A stretch of 64,000 nucleotides of DNA from NCBI GenBank assembly GCA_947069175.1, contig CAMTDV010000015.1:23328249-23392248 (forward strand), read 5' to 3'. The stretch's first letter is position 1. Every line of letters starts with the position of its first letter. Under the pieces are notes generated by a model, which saw nothing but the letters and a program-made list of their open reading frames with translations, did not search any database and was not told the origin of the DNA. This DNA is from Scalesia atractyloides (taxonomy: Eukaryota; Streptophyta; Magnoliopsida; Asterales; Asteraceae). The translations under genes and the position numbers were made by a program. Positions 46,852 to 60,004 of this stretch are shown here, piece after piece.

Positions 46852-47064
46852 TATCATGAGGTATAGAGAATAATAGAGATAAAAATGATGTTTTTGATTA
46901 CTTAGCTCACATTGATTACACATACACATGCCGCATTTATAGAGTACTAAAACAAGAATTAAGGAAAGACAATAAATGGCTGAGCTGGAGTCTTGGCTGT
47001 AAAACAGGCTGTTATGGGCTAGAAATCCTCAAAATATTCTTCACTTATTCTCTTCTTTCTGACA
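46852..47064 (-). repeat. 5' LTR of Copia 3
   Basis: 213 bp, same length as the left copy and close to identical by eye, with a few substitutions and small indels. Followed by the GTATG duplication. Confidence 0.9.
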
Positions 47065-47069
47065 GTATG

Positions 47070-47851
47070 ACACAATAGTTGATTGATTGAGTATCGAATA
47101 TCGAACATAAGTCGGTTTTTTAATGATTTAAACGTGCCTTGATATTTATGTGAATAACAACTAGGTTTGATTGAACAATTATTGAGAGAGGAAAAAAATA
47201 AAAAAAAAATTAATTCTATTAAGATTATAAGTCTCGGATTACAATGGTTGAATATGAAAAACACGGAAACGAATAATACAATAATTGCGGAATGTTACAC
47301 CTTCACCTTGATGTCCCTCGAAAATGGCTCAAGCGGAAACCGAGCCTACGTCTCCACTAGAGAGAGTAGAACTTTTAACCACTAACCAACATCTCATAAC
47401 ACAAATTAACTCTCTTATCCAATAACCATTCCCTGCCATATTTTTTTTTTAATTTATCACTCAAAATTCATATGTTCAAAATTGAAACAATAGACCTGTC
47501 ATTTGTATAAAGACAAACTAGTAAATTATCATGCGCTACGGAGCGAGTATTCAGTTTTACTTCATTTCTTTACAGTGTCGCTACGGTACCAACTATCGGT
47601 ATAGAGGGTACTATCAAATAAAAAAAGTCTATTTTTTTTACTTTGCCTAAATAGAATAAGAGATGTTAACGTTATAAGTTTTGTTATATTCTAAAAATAC
47701 CAAGTCTCAAATGTTTCATATACTATTTCTATGATTTCTATACATTCTTAGTCTAAAAAATTATGTATCTTACCAAGTTTTGGATTAACTGAGAACTATA
47801 GAGAAGTCAAGTATTTTAGGTATCATATATGGATTTACTTATTTTTATTTA
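47070..47851. other. Intergenic, nothing recognised
   Basis: AT-rich DNA with short homopolymers. Neither strand shows a supported gene. It is the right flank of Copia 3, possibly the continuation of whatever lies left of 32962. Confidence 0.4.
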
Positions 47852-49218
47852 GAGTAAATTACAAGTTGTCCTTTATGTTAACACTTTTTTTCAGGAGATA
47901 TCCTTTAGCGCTAAAGTTAACAAGTTTTGTACTTAACATTTCAAAATCCTACACATTATGTCCTTTACGGTTATAATTTTTGGTTAAATTTGATCACGTG
48001 CCTTGCACATGAGGGTAGTTTTGCCATTTCATCTATCCAAGGACTAAATGTGCAAAAGCTAAAAAATACATCATCAATTTATTAAACAAAAAATAAAATA
48101 AAAAGAAAAGAAAATATCTCTCTCTCTCTCATTCTCGGTCATCTTTACCCATTTTCCACCCACCAGAACCACCACATTCCAGCCACCACCATGAAATCGT
48201 ACACCAAAACATGCAATTTCGTCAACCTCCTTCTGTAACCCTTAATGAAATGGCTTCAAATTTGTCAACAAAACCCTCTATTAAACCCCAATTTTGCCCC
48301 TTTAAAAAAAATCCTAGAAGACCTTCAAACACCACATTTAAATGAACTTTTTAAGGGTTTTCGTTGTGTACAATGTTTCTAGCAGCGGCTTGGTGTGATG
48401 ACCAACACATGCGCAGAGAAAGAGAGAGAGAGAGATGGAGAGAGAGAGAGAGAGGTGGTGGTGGTGATTTAGGGTTTTGAGTGGTTGCAAGACAAATCCC
48501 GTAGTTTAAGATTTCCGGTAAGTATGATTTCCTCTCTAATATGTGTTGAATGTGGAATCCTTGGTCAAATCTATGAATCACGAGTTTGATTTTCTATTAC
48601 AGAAGCAAAGGGGTAGTGTGGTGGTATGTTTATGATGGATTGTAGTTTACCACGGTGATGGTGGTGATAGCAACAAATACTGGTGAAGATTGTTGTGATT
48701 ACAGGCCGCAAACATAGTGGTGGCTGATTTTTGCTTAGATGAAGATAGTGTATTGGTGGTATTTGGAGGGTGGTAGTAGGTGGGGATGATGAACAGTGGG
48801 TGCTTGCGTGTGAACGATGGTGGTGGTTGTAGATGATGAATGCTTATGGTGGCACTAATGGTGTTGACGGTGGTGGAAAGTGGTGACAGGTGGTGGTGGC
48901 TGGTGGGTTGGTAATGGCGGTGGAGTAAAGGTAGTTAGGGAGAGAGAGTGGTATATGTCAACATATTAGCTTTTGTATTTGTTAGTTTTTTAAATCTGAA
49001 TTTGTTTTTGTTAAAATAATATATATTTAATCAATGGGAAAAAAAGACTAAACTACCCTTTTGTAATCAGATTTAACAAAAAAATCTAACTAGGTTAGGG
49101 CTAAAGGACATAATGTGCAGAATTTTGAAACGTTAACTACAAAACTTGTCAACTTTAGCGCCAGAAGAACTGCCTGAAAAATATTGTTAACATAAAGAAC
49201 AAAACTTGTAATTTACTC
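47852..49218. mobile_element. Mutator-like (MULE) non-autonomous element
   Basis: Long terminal inverted repeats of about 120 bp begin GAGTAAATTACAAG at both ends and continue with a TTTATGTTAACA block, GCGCTAAAGTT and CACATTATGTCCTTTA. The 9-bp flanks TTTTATTTA (47843-47851) and TTTTATATA (49219-49227) agree at eight of nine positions, the size expected for Mutator. The interior has a GA microsatellite (48418-48453) and GTGGTGGTG-rich text but no transposase. It may be a Pack-MULE; I could not name a captured gene. Confidence 0.75.
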
Positions 49219-49292
49219 TTTTATATATATTCCATGTATCTGATTTACATGATTATGTTATCTATGTTATTAAAATAAAAATATTAGCTTTA

Positions 49293-49559
49293 GAGCATCC
49301 ACAACGATAATTCTGGTCCAAAAACATACCCTATCATTCCAAACTTTACTTTTTTTCCCACAACAATAAATCATTCTAAACCCCACATCATATCTCATTT
49401 TTTACATTAAAAAGGTTGTGAGTGGGTGATCCCCGCAATTCCAAACCATGCTCGTCTGCTCAAGCGGACCAACACTTATCGGACACCTCCTCCAACAAAT
49501 AATCCGCTTTTGTTGTGGTTTGATGAGACCACTCACCGGACCACTTGTTAGAGATGCTC
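49293..49559. mobile_element. Tourist-like MITE (PIF/Harbinger)
   Basis: Ends GAGCATCCACAACG and (reverse-complement) GAGCATCTCTAACA, 267 bp, flanked by TTA on both sides (49290-49292 and 49560-49562), the standard target duplication of the superfamily. No coding capacity. Confidence 0.8.
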
Positions 49560-49771
49560 TTAATATTCACGGTTCACAATATAATTTCACCGTCATGCAA
49601 ATATTAAACTAAGTGATATATATGTAAACAAAAAATAAAAAAATATATTACGAGTTCCATATGATAGTTGAACATGTAATTATTGTAATATGTTAAAGAA
49701 AAAAATAAAAGATAGAAGGAAATTTAGGGAACCGACAAAACGTTTATATTGCTGGCAATCGGACCCAAGGC

Positions 49772-50129
49772 TAGAGGTGTACATACCGGGTTTGTTTTGC
49801 CAAACCGAACCGGCTTTTTTAGGGGCAAACAAACTGATTTTTTTCAAGTTGGTTCGGTTTTAAAAAACGATTTTCTATGATCAAACCCCAAATCAATTAA
49901 ATAGATTCAGGTTGGTTTATAAACTGGTTTGGGACAAAAATAAACCGGTTTTAACCTGTTTTTTTACAATCGATTAAGTTTAAAAAACCGCTTTCAAAGA
50001 TCAAGAATGTGAACTGGTATCCAAACCCGTTGGGCCGAGGTGAGTTGAACCGGTTTTTGAAAAATCGTTATTTCCAAACCGAATAACTTTTTTGATTTTT
50101 TTTCAAACCGGTTTTCTTACCCACCTCTA
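49772..50129. mobile_element. hAT-like MITE
   Basis: Ends TAGAGGTGTACA and (reverse-complement) TAGAGGTGGGTA with subterminal AAACCGGTTTT words. The 8-bp flanks CCCAAGGC and CCAAGGGC agree at six of eight. TIRs resemble those of the hAT element at 29328 (TAGAGATGGGCA). Confidence 0.65.
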
Positions 50130-50204
50130 CCAAGGGCTACTAAGTTAAAAAACGGAAGGTCTATCCACCTGAGCAAGCAAGTAATTATGTTAATTAAATA
50201 AAAA

Positions 50205-50206
50205 AG

Positions 50207-50237
<31 letters not shown>
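50205..50237. repeat. (TA)n microsatellite
   Basis: About 16 TA units. Confidence 0.95.
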
Positions 50238-50238
<1 letters not shown>

Positions 50239-52056
50239 CATAGTTAAATTAACATGTCGCACGAACCAATGCAATGGTTTGCATGAGGGTTACATTACAG
50301 CGTAGTGACTTTTTTTTTGCAAAGGGTTTTATTATATGTATTTTGTCAGGCTTCCATTTTCTGTTTCTAACAAAGTTGCAATATAGTTCCATCGAAGACC
50401 TAGCGGAGACAGTTTTCTTCGAATTGGAAACCACTATTCCAAGTCCAACCCGACACTCCCCACATACGCAACCACGGCGCAACCGTCTTCAATCGTCAAT
50501 CGGTAACATGGACGGCCCTGCAACGCCGTCCAGTTCCGAATAGGGGCATGGTAAATGTGCCCATGGAATCTCCAAATCTAAATTCTTGGAATCAAAAAAT
50601 GAAATTTATGTCCTACTTCTGCAATTCTCTGATTATAAATCCTCATACATGTGTTGAACTACATCTGTAATTAGAGATGCAAATAACAACGTCTTATTCA
50701 ACGTTATAATAAGATAATATGAATTTAAACTTCTGGAGGAACAAAGTTTCAAGAAAAAAATAACCATGATCAAGACTGTTCTTCGTTCCTTTGGATCAGA
50801 TCGGCCATTTATTCTTGTTGAACCGGTGGTTTCGGTGATGGTGGTTATAGTTATATAGGGTGGTATAAGGTGGCACACGGCAGGAACAGTGCTGGGAGGA
50901 GACGCACCGGTTTGATTGCTAACTGTAAAAATAAGTGACAATGGTTCGATTACGGTGCATCCACTATAATGTTTGTTGGATTGTTTGAATGTTTTAATTG
51001 ATGCGTCTGTTTGATTATCCGTTTTGTGTATATGCATAGGATAGTTTTTTGATATAAAATTTTAATTGAATGTTGTTGTCGGTTTGTTTTACCCGACGCA
51101 TCGTTTTGACGCAGCGTTTGATTATTAGGTGTGTATATATTTCATTTTATTTTAATTTAAATCATGTTGGTAATTCAATGCAACTAGAATCTCATCATCG
51201 TGTGTTTCGGGGAAGATTCCATCTACGAACCAAACACTAAAGACCAAACTTTTAAGCAGTTACATTATATATATACATATATCAAAAACCAACTTGTTTT
51301 AAATAACAATGACCCATTTAAAATCAACTCGTTTTAATTAACAATAAAACGTTTATAACATCAGTTTCTAATTAACAACAAAGACCACTTTTATACTTTA
51401 CTAATTGTTAGATGAAAAGCAAAAGTAAGAAAAAAAAAACAAAATAATATAAAAATATTTTGAGGTACAAAATCATGTAAAAAACCTGTATATATCAGTT
51501 TCTAATTCACCAATCTTATTATTATTGTTTCTTTTAATTTTAATATCAAGAAATTAAACGTCACTTTCCGATGTTTCCCAATGACTTAATGCCATAATTT
51601 TGTACCAAGGGCGAGTAGGTAATTTTCTATGTATCATACAAATTCATATATTTTTTATTAAAAACGATATGACATATCTACCCTCTGTAAAAAGAATCTG
51701 GATGTATACATATCTACCCTTTATAAAAAGAATCTGGATATATAACATATGATGGCATTTTTTGTTATTAAATTCCATGTGAAAGGTTATATACAACTTC
51801 TTGTTCTTTAATAATTGAGATACACAAAAGATAAAAACATAATAAAAAAAGCACTGTAGCTAGTCTAGCTACAGTGAATTATATGATATTGTTTAATATT
51901 AATTAATAATGGCTTATTAATTGAACGGTATCATTTGTGTAGTCATGTCGGTTTGTAAGCATGTGACGTCCATGTTATAATTGTTTGGGATCCGTTTAAT
52001 TTGTTGACGCAAAGATTGGGTGTCCAATAATTTTTTGGTTGTTAATTGTATAAGGG
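50238..52056. other. Intergenic, no gene supported
   Basis: Open frames at 50274-50543 (+, 89 codons) and 50633-51037 (-, 134 codons) have no recognisable domain, and the second has a composition like random AT-rich DNA, so neither is called. A short tandem duplication lies at about 51671-51745 (CATATCTACCCT and AAAAAGAATCTGGAT twice). Confidence 0.4.
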
Positions 52057-52083
52057 TATAATATATATATATATATATATATA

Positions 52084-52445
52084 GGGGATGGATAATGAGA
52101 AAACTAGTTTAAATAAGAAAACAAAAAAACTAACTAAAAAAGCTAAAAAAACATATCAATTTTTTTTTGATTTTTTATTAAAATTCGCTATATATATTAT
52201 ATAAAAAATTAAAAAAAGCATATAATGCACATGTGCAACATAAACATATAATGCACATGTGTAGTACACATATAGTGCACATGTGCAGTACAAGTTTTTT
52301 TTATTTTTTTGAAAAAAAAGTTTTTTTATACATAAAATCCAGCGATTTTTTATAAAAAAAAATTGTAAAAAAAATTTTGTATGTTATGCTTTTTTAGTTA
52401 GTTTTCTCATTTTCTCATTTATATTTAGTTTTCTCATGATCCTTT

Positions 52446-52448
<3 letters not shown>
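52084..52448. mobile_element. (TA)n-anchored MITE 1
   Basis: Lies between (TA)n tracts (about 52057-52083 and 52449-52495). Ends: GGGGATGGATAATGAGAAAAC and, reverse-complemented, GGAAAGGATCATGAGAAAAC. No target duplication other than TA is visible. Inside is a triple direct repeat around GCACATGTGCA. Confidence 0.65.
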
Positions 52449-52495
<47 letters not shown>

Positions 52496-53022
52496 GAAAG
52501 GGTTTAAGAGAAAACTTCTTTTATTGAGAAAACTCTTCAAAAAACTAAAAAAACACACAAATTATATATAAATTACTATTACCTCTAAATCTAGCATTTC
52601 TAAGATGCAACTTAAAAAAAACAAATTAGTATTACACACGTGTAACACTACATAAAAAACCTAAACCCGTCAACCCCCCCCCCCCCCCCTAAAAAAAAAG
52701 AACATAACCTTAAAAACCTAAGACAAGTAGAATTGCATATGTGCAATACTATAATAGTAGTATTAAAAAAAGTATGGCACGTTAAATCTTTATTTATGTG
52801 GAAAAAATATGCTCGAATGTACTCAAACAAAAGATAAAAAATGTGATCTTATGGTGCAATTTTCTTTAAAAAATAATAACATATGAAGAGATATAAATGT
52901 TTGAAAAGTTATATATTTTTTTTCTAAGTTTGTCCCTCCTTCATTAAAAGTCCCTTCCCCATAAATGAGGAGTTTTCGAGTTTTCTCACTAATATTAGTT
53001 TTTAATTGAACCCTCCCTTGTG

Positions 53023-53023
<1 letters not shown>
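52496..53023. mobile_element. (TA)n-anchored MITE 2
   Basis: Left end GAAAGGGTTTAAGAGAAAAC, right end (reverse-complement) GGGAGGGTTCAATTAAAAAC, again bounded by (TA)n. It contains a 16-C run near 52675-52690. Confidence 0.55.
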
Positions 53024-53068
<45 letters not shown>

Positions 53069-53071
<3 letters not shown>

Positions 53072-53561
53072 TTAAGTATAGAGGAAAAAACCCCCTTTGA
53101 GTTAAAAAAAATCAAGAAACTTAATGAATGGATCACATGTTGCCACGTGTTACACTATTTTTCAGTTTTTGACATGTAACAGTTGTGTTAGGAGAGAGAA
53201 AGATGATATATTACACCTCTTTCGCTCTTTTATGTAGATGTAACATAACATGTTACACTTTTTTTTAATTGCAAATTTTGCAGGTTTTACGAAGTGTAAC
53301 ATTTTTTTAACTGAAATTTTACGAGTTTTCAATGTGTAGTGCATCATGTTTTTTAGAAAAAAAATTGTGTAGTAGACAAACCTGTAACATGTAAGTGTGT
53401 CAGTCAGAAAATGAAAAAGGAAAAAGCTGTTATGTGTACTTTTTGTTAATCAAGTTTATTACATGAGCAGAAAATCGCTTTATGTAACATTCAATGTCAA
53501 CCATAGATTTTTTGATGAATGGTGGAGATTGAGTTTTCAAAGTTTTCTTAACTCAATAGGG

Positions 53562-53568
<7 letters not shown>
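53069..53568. mobile_element. (TA)n-anchored MITE 3
   Basis: Bounded by (TA)n on both sides. Near the left end AACCCCCTTTGAGTTAAAA and near the right end (reverse-complement) AACCCTATTGAGTTAAGAAA are inverted. Interior repeats of TGTAACAT words. Confidence 0.6.
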
Positions 53569-54904
<1,336 letters not shown>

Positions 54905-54906
<2 letters not shown>

Positions 54907-55296
54907 AAAGGATATAACGAAAACCCACTTGAGTTGAAAAAATTTAAGAAACCTTTCTAAAAACCCCATGTAACAATTTTATTTTTTTTCTAAAAAAATA
55001 GGGAATGTAAGATACATATATTTGAACATTTTTGTAAAAGAAAAACAAAAAACATCAAGTAGTTTTTTTTAAATGTTAAAAATTCCATGTTACATAATAT
55101 ATATGTCCAAAAAGAATGTAACATACAAATTTTGAACATTTAAAAAAAACAGGTAGGCATTTTTTACATTTTTTATAAAAATGTTCAACTACATTAATGT
55201 TATATTCCGTATTTTTTTAGAAAAAAAATAAAAATGTTACATGGGTTTCCTTTAAGTTTTCTCAACTCAAGTAGGTTTTCGTTTTATCTTTCACCT
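54905..55296. mobile_element. (TA)n-anchored MITE 6
   Basis: Starts GGAAAGGATATAACGAAAAC and ends (reverse-complement) with GGTGAAAGATAAAACGAAAAC; bounded by (TA)n. It is collinear with MITE 5 over most of its length with scattered differences, so the two are family members or a local duplication. Confidence 0.75.
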
Positions 55297-55393
55297 ATAT
55301 ATATATAATGAAGTGTAGGAAGAAATCCACACCATTTAATCTATAATCTAATTGTAGAGATTATAATGACAAAATTGTAAATAATGTTTACCA

Positions 55394-58300
55394 TGTAACA
55401 CCCCAACCGATGGCGGAAACATCGGGATGAGACGAAAACGAGATTGCTCATTGCTCACAACATTATTAAGTGACAATAATTAATTAAACCATATTTCATT
55501 TCATAAGAATTGTCAAATACATCAATGTAACAAAACAAAGAACAATCTAACATTTGCAAAGTTATAACAAAATTGATACGTCGACATTAAACCTAACGTC
55601 TAATTTGTGTGTATCTAGTCCTTGCTATATTGTTTTCATAGCGTCATCTCCTTCAACCTGTAACATGTTTTAAAATAAAGTCAATGCAAAAGCAAAGGCG
55701 AGTACACAAGTTTAAGCATAGCATACGTATACGAATAAAGTTTGAACAATCCTCATGGCAACTAAATCTATACAAGAGCAATATCAAGGCATGCAATGCT
55801 AATAATCAAACCGTAACGCAATCACGTTGTTTTAACATGACCTCACGTGTAAATCGATGGAGGTGGATGCGTGAATTCCTATAGCGCTAAGCATGTCAAA
55901 CAAGGCTAAAAATAGTTAATGACTAAAGCACAGCACAATGTTTATCCCCAGACAAGCAACAAGTATACGATTCAAGTAGTCATGTGTATAGGATTGTTTG
56001 TGCGTTTTATAAAGTTTAAGTGTTTGTGATTTTTGTATATGGAAACATGTTACACCCAAAAAGTGATATAAAACAAATGTGGGTCGAGTGTACTCACAAA
56101 ATTGCTAAGTCTTCTTTGGAAATTCCACGACGAGTTGATGAGTGGGAAAAAGGGGACATCGAGGTCACCTTAAACATGGCAAACGAATGTACATGAATAA
56201 TAGAAGTTACGACGAAGGATTCGAATTGGAGTTGAAAGTACGTATATAGTTAACATCGTTTAAGAAAGGAATTTCTAAATTAAATTCATCAAAAGGATTG
56301 TAGGAGTGTTGTCAAATAATTAATATATATATTTGACGAAAAGCATATTGGGTATATATATATTTATATTCCAACGAATTGTATGAGATATATATGTATA
56401 TTGTCGAATGGTGTACAAATATATTTGTCGAAAGTAAAATAAATATGTTTTGTCGAAAGTAAAATAAATAAGTATATTTGTCGAGAGACATGATAAATAT
56501 ATCTATATCTTGTCGATGAATATAATAAGTAAACATGTTTTGTCAAAAGTGTAGTAAATAAGTATGTTTGTCGAGTATTGTGATAAATAAATTTATATTT
56601 TGTCGATGAATATAATAAGTAAATATGTTTTGTCAATAGTATAGTAAATAAGTATATTAGTCGCGAATTGTAATAAATAAATTTATATTTTGTCGATGAA
56701 TATAATAAGTAGATATGCTTTGTCAAAAGTGTAGTAAATAAGTATATTAGTCGAGAATTGTAATAAATAAATTTATATTTCGTCGATGAATATAATAAGT
56801 AAATATGCTTTGTCAAAAGTATAGTAAATAAGTATATTAGTCGAGAATTGTAATAAATGGATTTATGCTCTTGTCGAAAAGCATAATAAGGAAAATAAGT
56901 ATATTTTGTCGACAAAAAAACTAATATCGATAAATATATTCCGTCGAATAGTTCAAATAATAAATGCATTTTATCGAATAGTTTAATAAATATATCTTGT
57001 CGAATAGTTTAATAAATATATTACTTGTAGAAAATCGGGCAGAGTTTCCTCTTGTTTTTGGACGATCCCGACACACAAGTGTCGATATTATTTGTCAAAA
57101 CGCAATAATTACGAAACAATATATATATTTATGTCTACAAATTTTTATAAGGTTCGGTTACGTGATTATAACACTAATTAAATACAAAACAATATAAATA
57201 ATAACATAAAAATTTGCGGCGTTAAAAGTATACCGTGACGCGTTTTGATTGAGTGGACTAAAGCATTGACTGAACTTGGCCCCGAACACCGAACCGAACA
57301 TCGAATCTGACTGGTTTGACTGGCGTTGACTGTTTGACCAGGTTTGACTTTCGTTGACCAAGTTGACCAGGTTTGACCGAACACAAAACGAGACCCGAAA
57401 TCGAACTAAGACTTTCACTGACTCACTGCTGACCCGAACCTCTGCACCGAGACCCGAACCCGCTGAACATGAGCCGTGATCTTGACTGAACCGAGATTCG
57501 ACCCGGAGCTGACCCGAGTTGACCGGCAGTTGACTGAGTTGACCGGGACGCCCAACTAAGTCGGTTGACTGTTCTTGACCGAAACCCGAGCCAAATAGGA
57601 ACTAAAATCCGAGCCGAGACCGAACCGAATCTGAAACAATAACCACTGAACTTGAATCGAAAAATACACAAACAAAACTTGAACCAAGAAACCGAAACCT
57701 GAACCGAGATTGAGAGAACCGAACCGAGACTGAGAGAGTTAACCCGAAACTGGGTCATCACCACTGCCATGACCGCCTCTGTCGTGACCACCATTTCCGA
57801 ACCCGAGTCCGATCCCAACTCGAGCCAAACTCACCACCATCGCCGCCGTGAGCGGCGTTTTGGCTGACAGAACCGCCGTTGGCGGTCGACATTGTCCTCG
57901 AACACCATCATACCGGGACCGTCTCTCTCTCTATTCTGTCTCTGCAGCCGCATGCCCTTGAGATGGTACTGCCGCTGTTGTTGTCACCGCGAATCGCGGC
58001 TTCTGCCGCTGATGCCGCCGCTAAACACGGCTTTTGCTGTTGTTACGCCGGTAGTTCAGAGAGGAGGGACAAGGGGGGGCTAGGGAGATGAGTGTGTGTG
58101 CGGCTGTAGAGGTGAAAGGGGGGTGTGCGAGCGTGAGGGGTGTGCGGCGGGAAGAAGAAGGGCTGGTGTTGAGGGGGTTGAATGGAGATGAGTGTCTGCG
58201 TATGGGTGAAATGTGAGGGTGGGGGGTTTTATTTATTTGAAATTAGGTTTAGGGTTTAGTTAGATTTAGGTGGTGTGTTGGGCCAAGGCCTGTTAACCCG

Positions 58301-58435
58301 ATCTAACGTTTTTGAGTGGCCCGAACGTACCGACGAGATCCGATTTCAAGTACAAGTTTCATAAAACGTCGAATTTATTTTGTTTATCATTATTATTATT
58401 ATTACTAGAAAAATAATAAAATACGAGGCGTTACA
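55394..58435 (-). repeat. 3' LTR of the LARD
   Basis: 3042 bp, TG...CA. It contains a tandem array (56395-57010), a region with many TTGACC/TTTGACC words (57240-57570), a stretch of GACCCGAACC words and a GC-rich segment (57840-58080). Left flank TACCA is the candidate target duplication; the other side is outside the window. Confidence 0.9.
56395..57010. repeat. Tandem array in the LTR
   Basis: Units of roughly 90 bp built from TTGTCGATGAATATAATAAG, TTTTGTCAAAAGTATAGTAA and GTATATTAGTCGAGAATTG recur about four times, with shorter related units on each side. It stays open on the - strand for 201 codons because the repeat has no stop in that frame; the protein (Tyr/Leu/Ile/Thr-rich) is not believed. 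The same array is at 63454-64000. Confidence 0.88.
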
Positions 58436-58471
58436 GTCTCCCCTCCTTTAGGAAATTTCGTCCCGAAATTT
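58436..58471 (-). other. Polypurine tract and palindrome of the LARD
   Basis: The - strand reads CCTAAAGGAGGGGAGAC next to the LTR, preceded by the 19-bp palindrome AAATTTCGTCCCGAAATTT (58453-58471) that is identical to 35853-35871. Confidence 0.85.
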
Positions 58472-59250
58472 ATTCAAGAGGAAGACTTGAATGGAATTGG
58501 TTAAGGAATTGAGGGTTAACGGTCAAGACTTGAAGCTCTGGATACGTGAGGGTAAGCATGGAGTTTAGAGCAACGAAGAGTTAGGTTTGCAACAAGAAGT
58601 TGTTTGACTAGAAAGATTTGAGGCATCAAGCTTAAGTAAAACGTATAAGTATGCGTATAGGAGAGTGGTTTAAACGAGCTTTGAATAACTCAAATGATAT
58701 GCCATCTAAGCAGAAAAGCTCTCGCGAGAAGTGGTATGCAGTTTAATGGTGAGTGTGGTCGAACCGTAGGTTGCTAGGAGGTTCAATCGACTTTGAAGAG
58801 CGTTACTAAATCTCGGTTTTGTAGAGAGTTGCTTGATGATGGAAAACGAGAAGATTAGGTATTTAAAATCAGCTAGTTATCGAGGTAGCGGCCAATTAAG
58901 TGCGTTGCCCTCAACGAGAATGGGAGATAACTTTAGAGTAAGATGGCATTTAGGGTTTGAATTCTTACACGGTTGATTGTAAACAAGGTTGTATAAAAAG
59001 ACAAGGTTAACGGGAGTAACGGAGGCATAAGAGCGGACGATTGATTCGATCAACGATTACTCGTGTAAGGATGGCATATGTATACGAACAAACGAAAATG
59101 TTACGTTAGGGATTAAGACTCGTCGTGGATAATCGGGTAGCGCGCACTTAGCAATGCAGTTGTGAGTTGTTTAAAGCTGGCGTGTTAGGTCATATTATGG
59201 TCTGTAAATCACCGAATTTCTCATGGCACGTATTACGAAAGTTTAGCAGC
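58472..59250 (-). other. LARD interior, 3' part, nothing recognised
   Basis: Moderately GC DNA without open frames of note or protein motifs in any frame. No relics of integrase or chromodomain are visible. Confidence 0.5.
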
Positions 59251-59251
59251 A

Positions 59252-59308
59252 TGGTGAAAACACTTATGTATAGGGATTACCAGTGGCGTATCCACCATGT
59301 TTTGACCA
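59252..59308 (-). other. Single stem-loop related to the six at 36183-37875
   Basis: Arms TGGTGAAAACA and TGTTTTGACCA pair at ten of eleven positions. The 35-nt loop matches that of the gag-only element closely (CTTATGTATAGG, then TACCAGTGGCGTATCCACCA), while the arms differ from TTTGACAAGAATA. It lies, as there, towards the 3' LTR. Confidence 0.8.
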
Positions 59309-59726
59309 CTTTGCGACCGTTTCGTTACTCGATGCAATGTTACGTTCCGTGTGTTACCATACGCGGTAGTACACTCTATGGTTCTCATGCGCTTATCGCT
59401 ATAATCCCGTGTGCACCCGCGATTATACCGATCATCGCATGATCCGCATAGCTTGTACTAGCAGCGCATCAATAAAGGTGTACATAAATTCTGAAAATAA
59501 GTTTGCGTGCGTGTAAGAATGTAGTGCGTAGGCATGTTTACGTGCAAATAGCTTGTGGCCCACGTAAGCGAATCCCTCGGGTTTCGCTCGCGCATAGGCA
59601 CGAATATGAATACGAGTACAAGTATAGGTATGTGTATGAGTATAAGCATAAGTATGGAAATAAGTATAAGCATGGATATAAGACGTATATGCATGAATGT
59701 GATGATAAGTATAAGTGTAATACCCC

Positions 59727-60004
59727 TGTAACACCCCTGCCCCTCGTTATCACCAATATTGTCCGCTTTGCCCTTGATGGGTGGCCCATCCAGGAACTCA
59801 CGACTTTGTTTTTGGTTGCCCTGGTGGAGACTTCCCAGGAGGTCACCCATCCTAGTACTACTCCCACTTGAGCACGCTTAACTGTGGAGTTCTCCTCTCA
59901 TCCACTAGCATTAAGCCCAAAACGCGTTGGTGATTTTAGAGGTAGGGCATTACTTACGAGCCAGGAATCTCTCCTGTCCACGGGCGATGTTGGGAGGTAT
60001 GCCA
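59727..60004 (-). mobile_element. Cassandra-like module with 5S rRNA-derived promoter
   Basis: The + strand starts TGTAACACCCCTGCCCC and ends ATGCCA, so TG...CA. On the - strand the part at about 59826-59895 is plainly derived from 5S rRNA: ACAGTTAAGCGTGCT (A-box), GTAGTACTAGGATGGGTGAC (intermediate element and C-box) and CTCCTGGGAAGTC. Cassandra elements are short LTR retrotransposons that carry such a sequence in their LTR and use RNA polymerase III. Only one LTR-like unit is present, and the flanks ACCCC and TTAGG do not match, so it is a solo LTR or an acquired piece. Confidence 0.8.

Larger units (their letters stand above)
32967..47064 (-). mobile_element. Copia retrotransposon 3, split by a gag-only Gypsy
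   Basis: Short LTRs of 213 bp each (32967-33179 and 46852-47064) lie between GTATG target duplications (32962-32966 and 47065-47069). The - strand orientation is fixed by the polypurine tract (CAACTTGAGGGGGAG at 33180-33194) and the primer site (46841-46851). The Gypsy element 33212-42726 sits in the last codons of pol. pol is otherwise recognisable from protease to RNase H with four frame breaks; gag is missing, with only about 750 bp between protease and primer site. LTR sequence agreement is high by eye. Confidence 0.92.

Noticed and set aside
50633..51037. A 134-codon gene on the - strand
   Set aside because: No family resemblance, no splice or promoter context, and composition typical of AT-rich intergenic DNA.
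56364..56969. A 201-residue membrane protein gene
   Set aside because: The frame is a by-product of a stop-free tandem repeat in an LTR and is composed of repeated Tyr/Leu/Ile/Thr blocks.
56395..57010. CRISPR-like array
   Set aside because: Units are long, adjacent and AT-rich, without unique spacers; plant LTR context.
59432..59871. Overlapping 100- to 130-codon frames on both strands
   Set aside because: Due to repeated TATAAGTATAAGC-like text and the Cassandra-like module; no motif in any of them.
59826..59895. A 5S rRNA gene
   Set aside because: Only about the 3' two-thirds is present, with changes in conserved positions and no tandem 5S spacer; it fits a Cassandra-type module.
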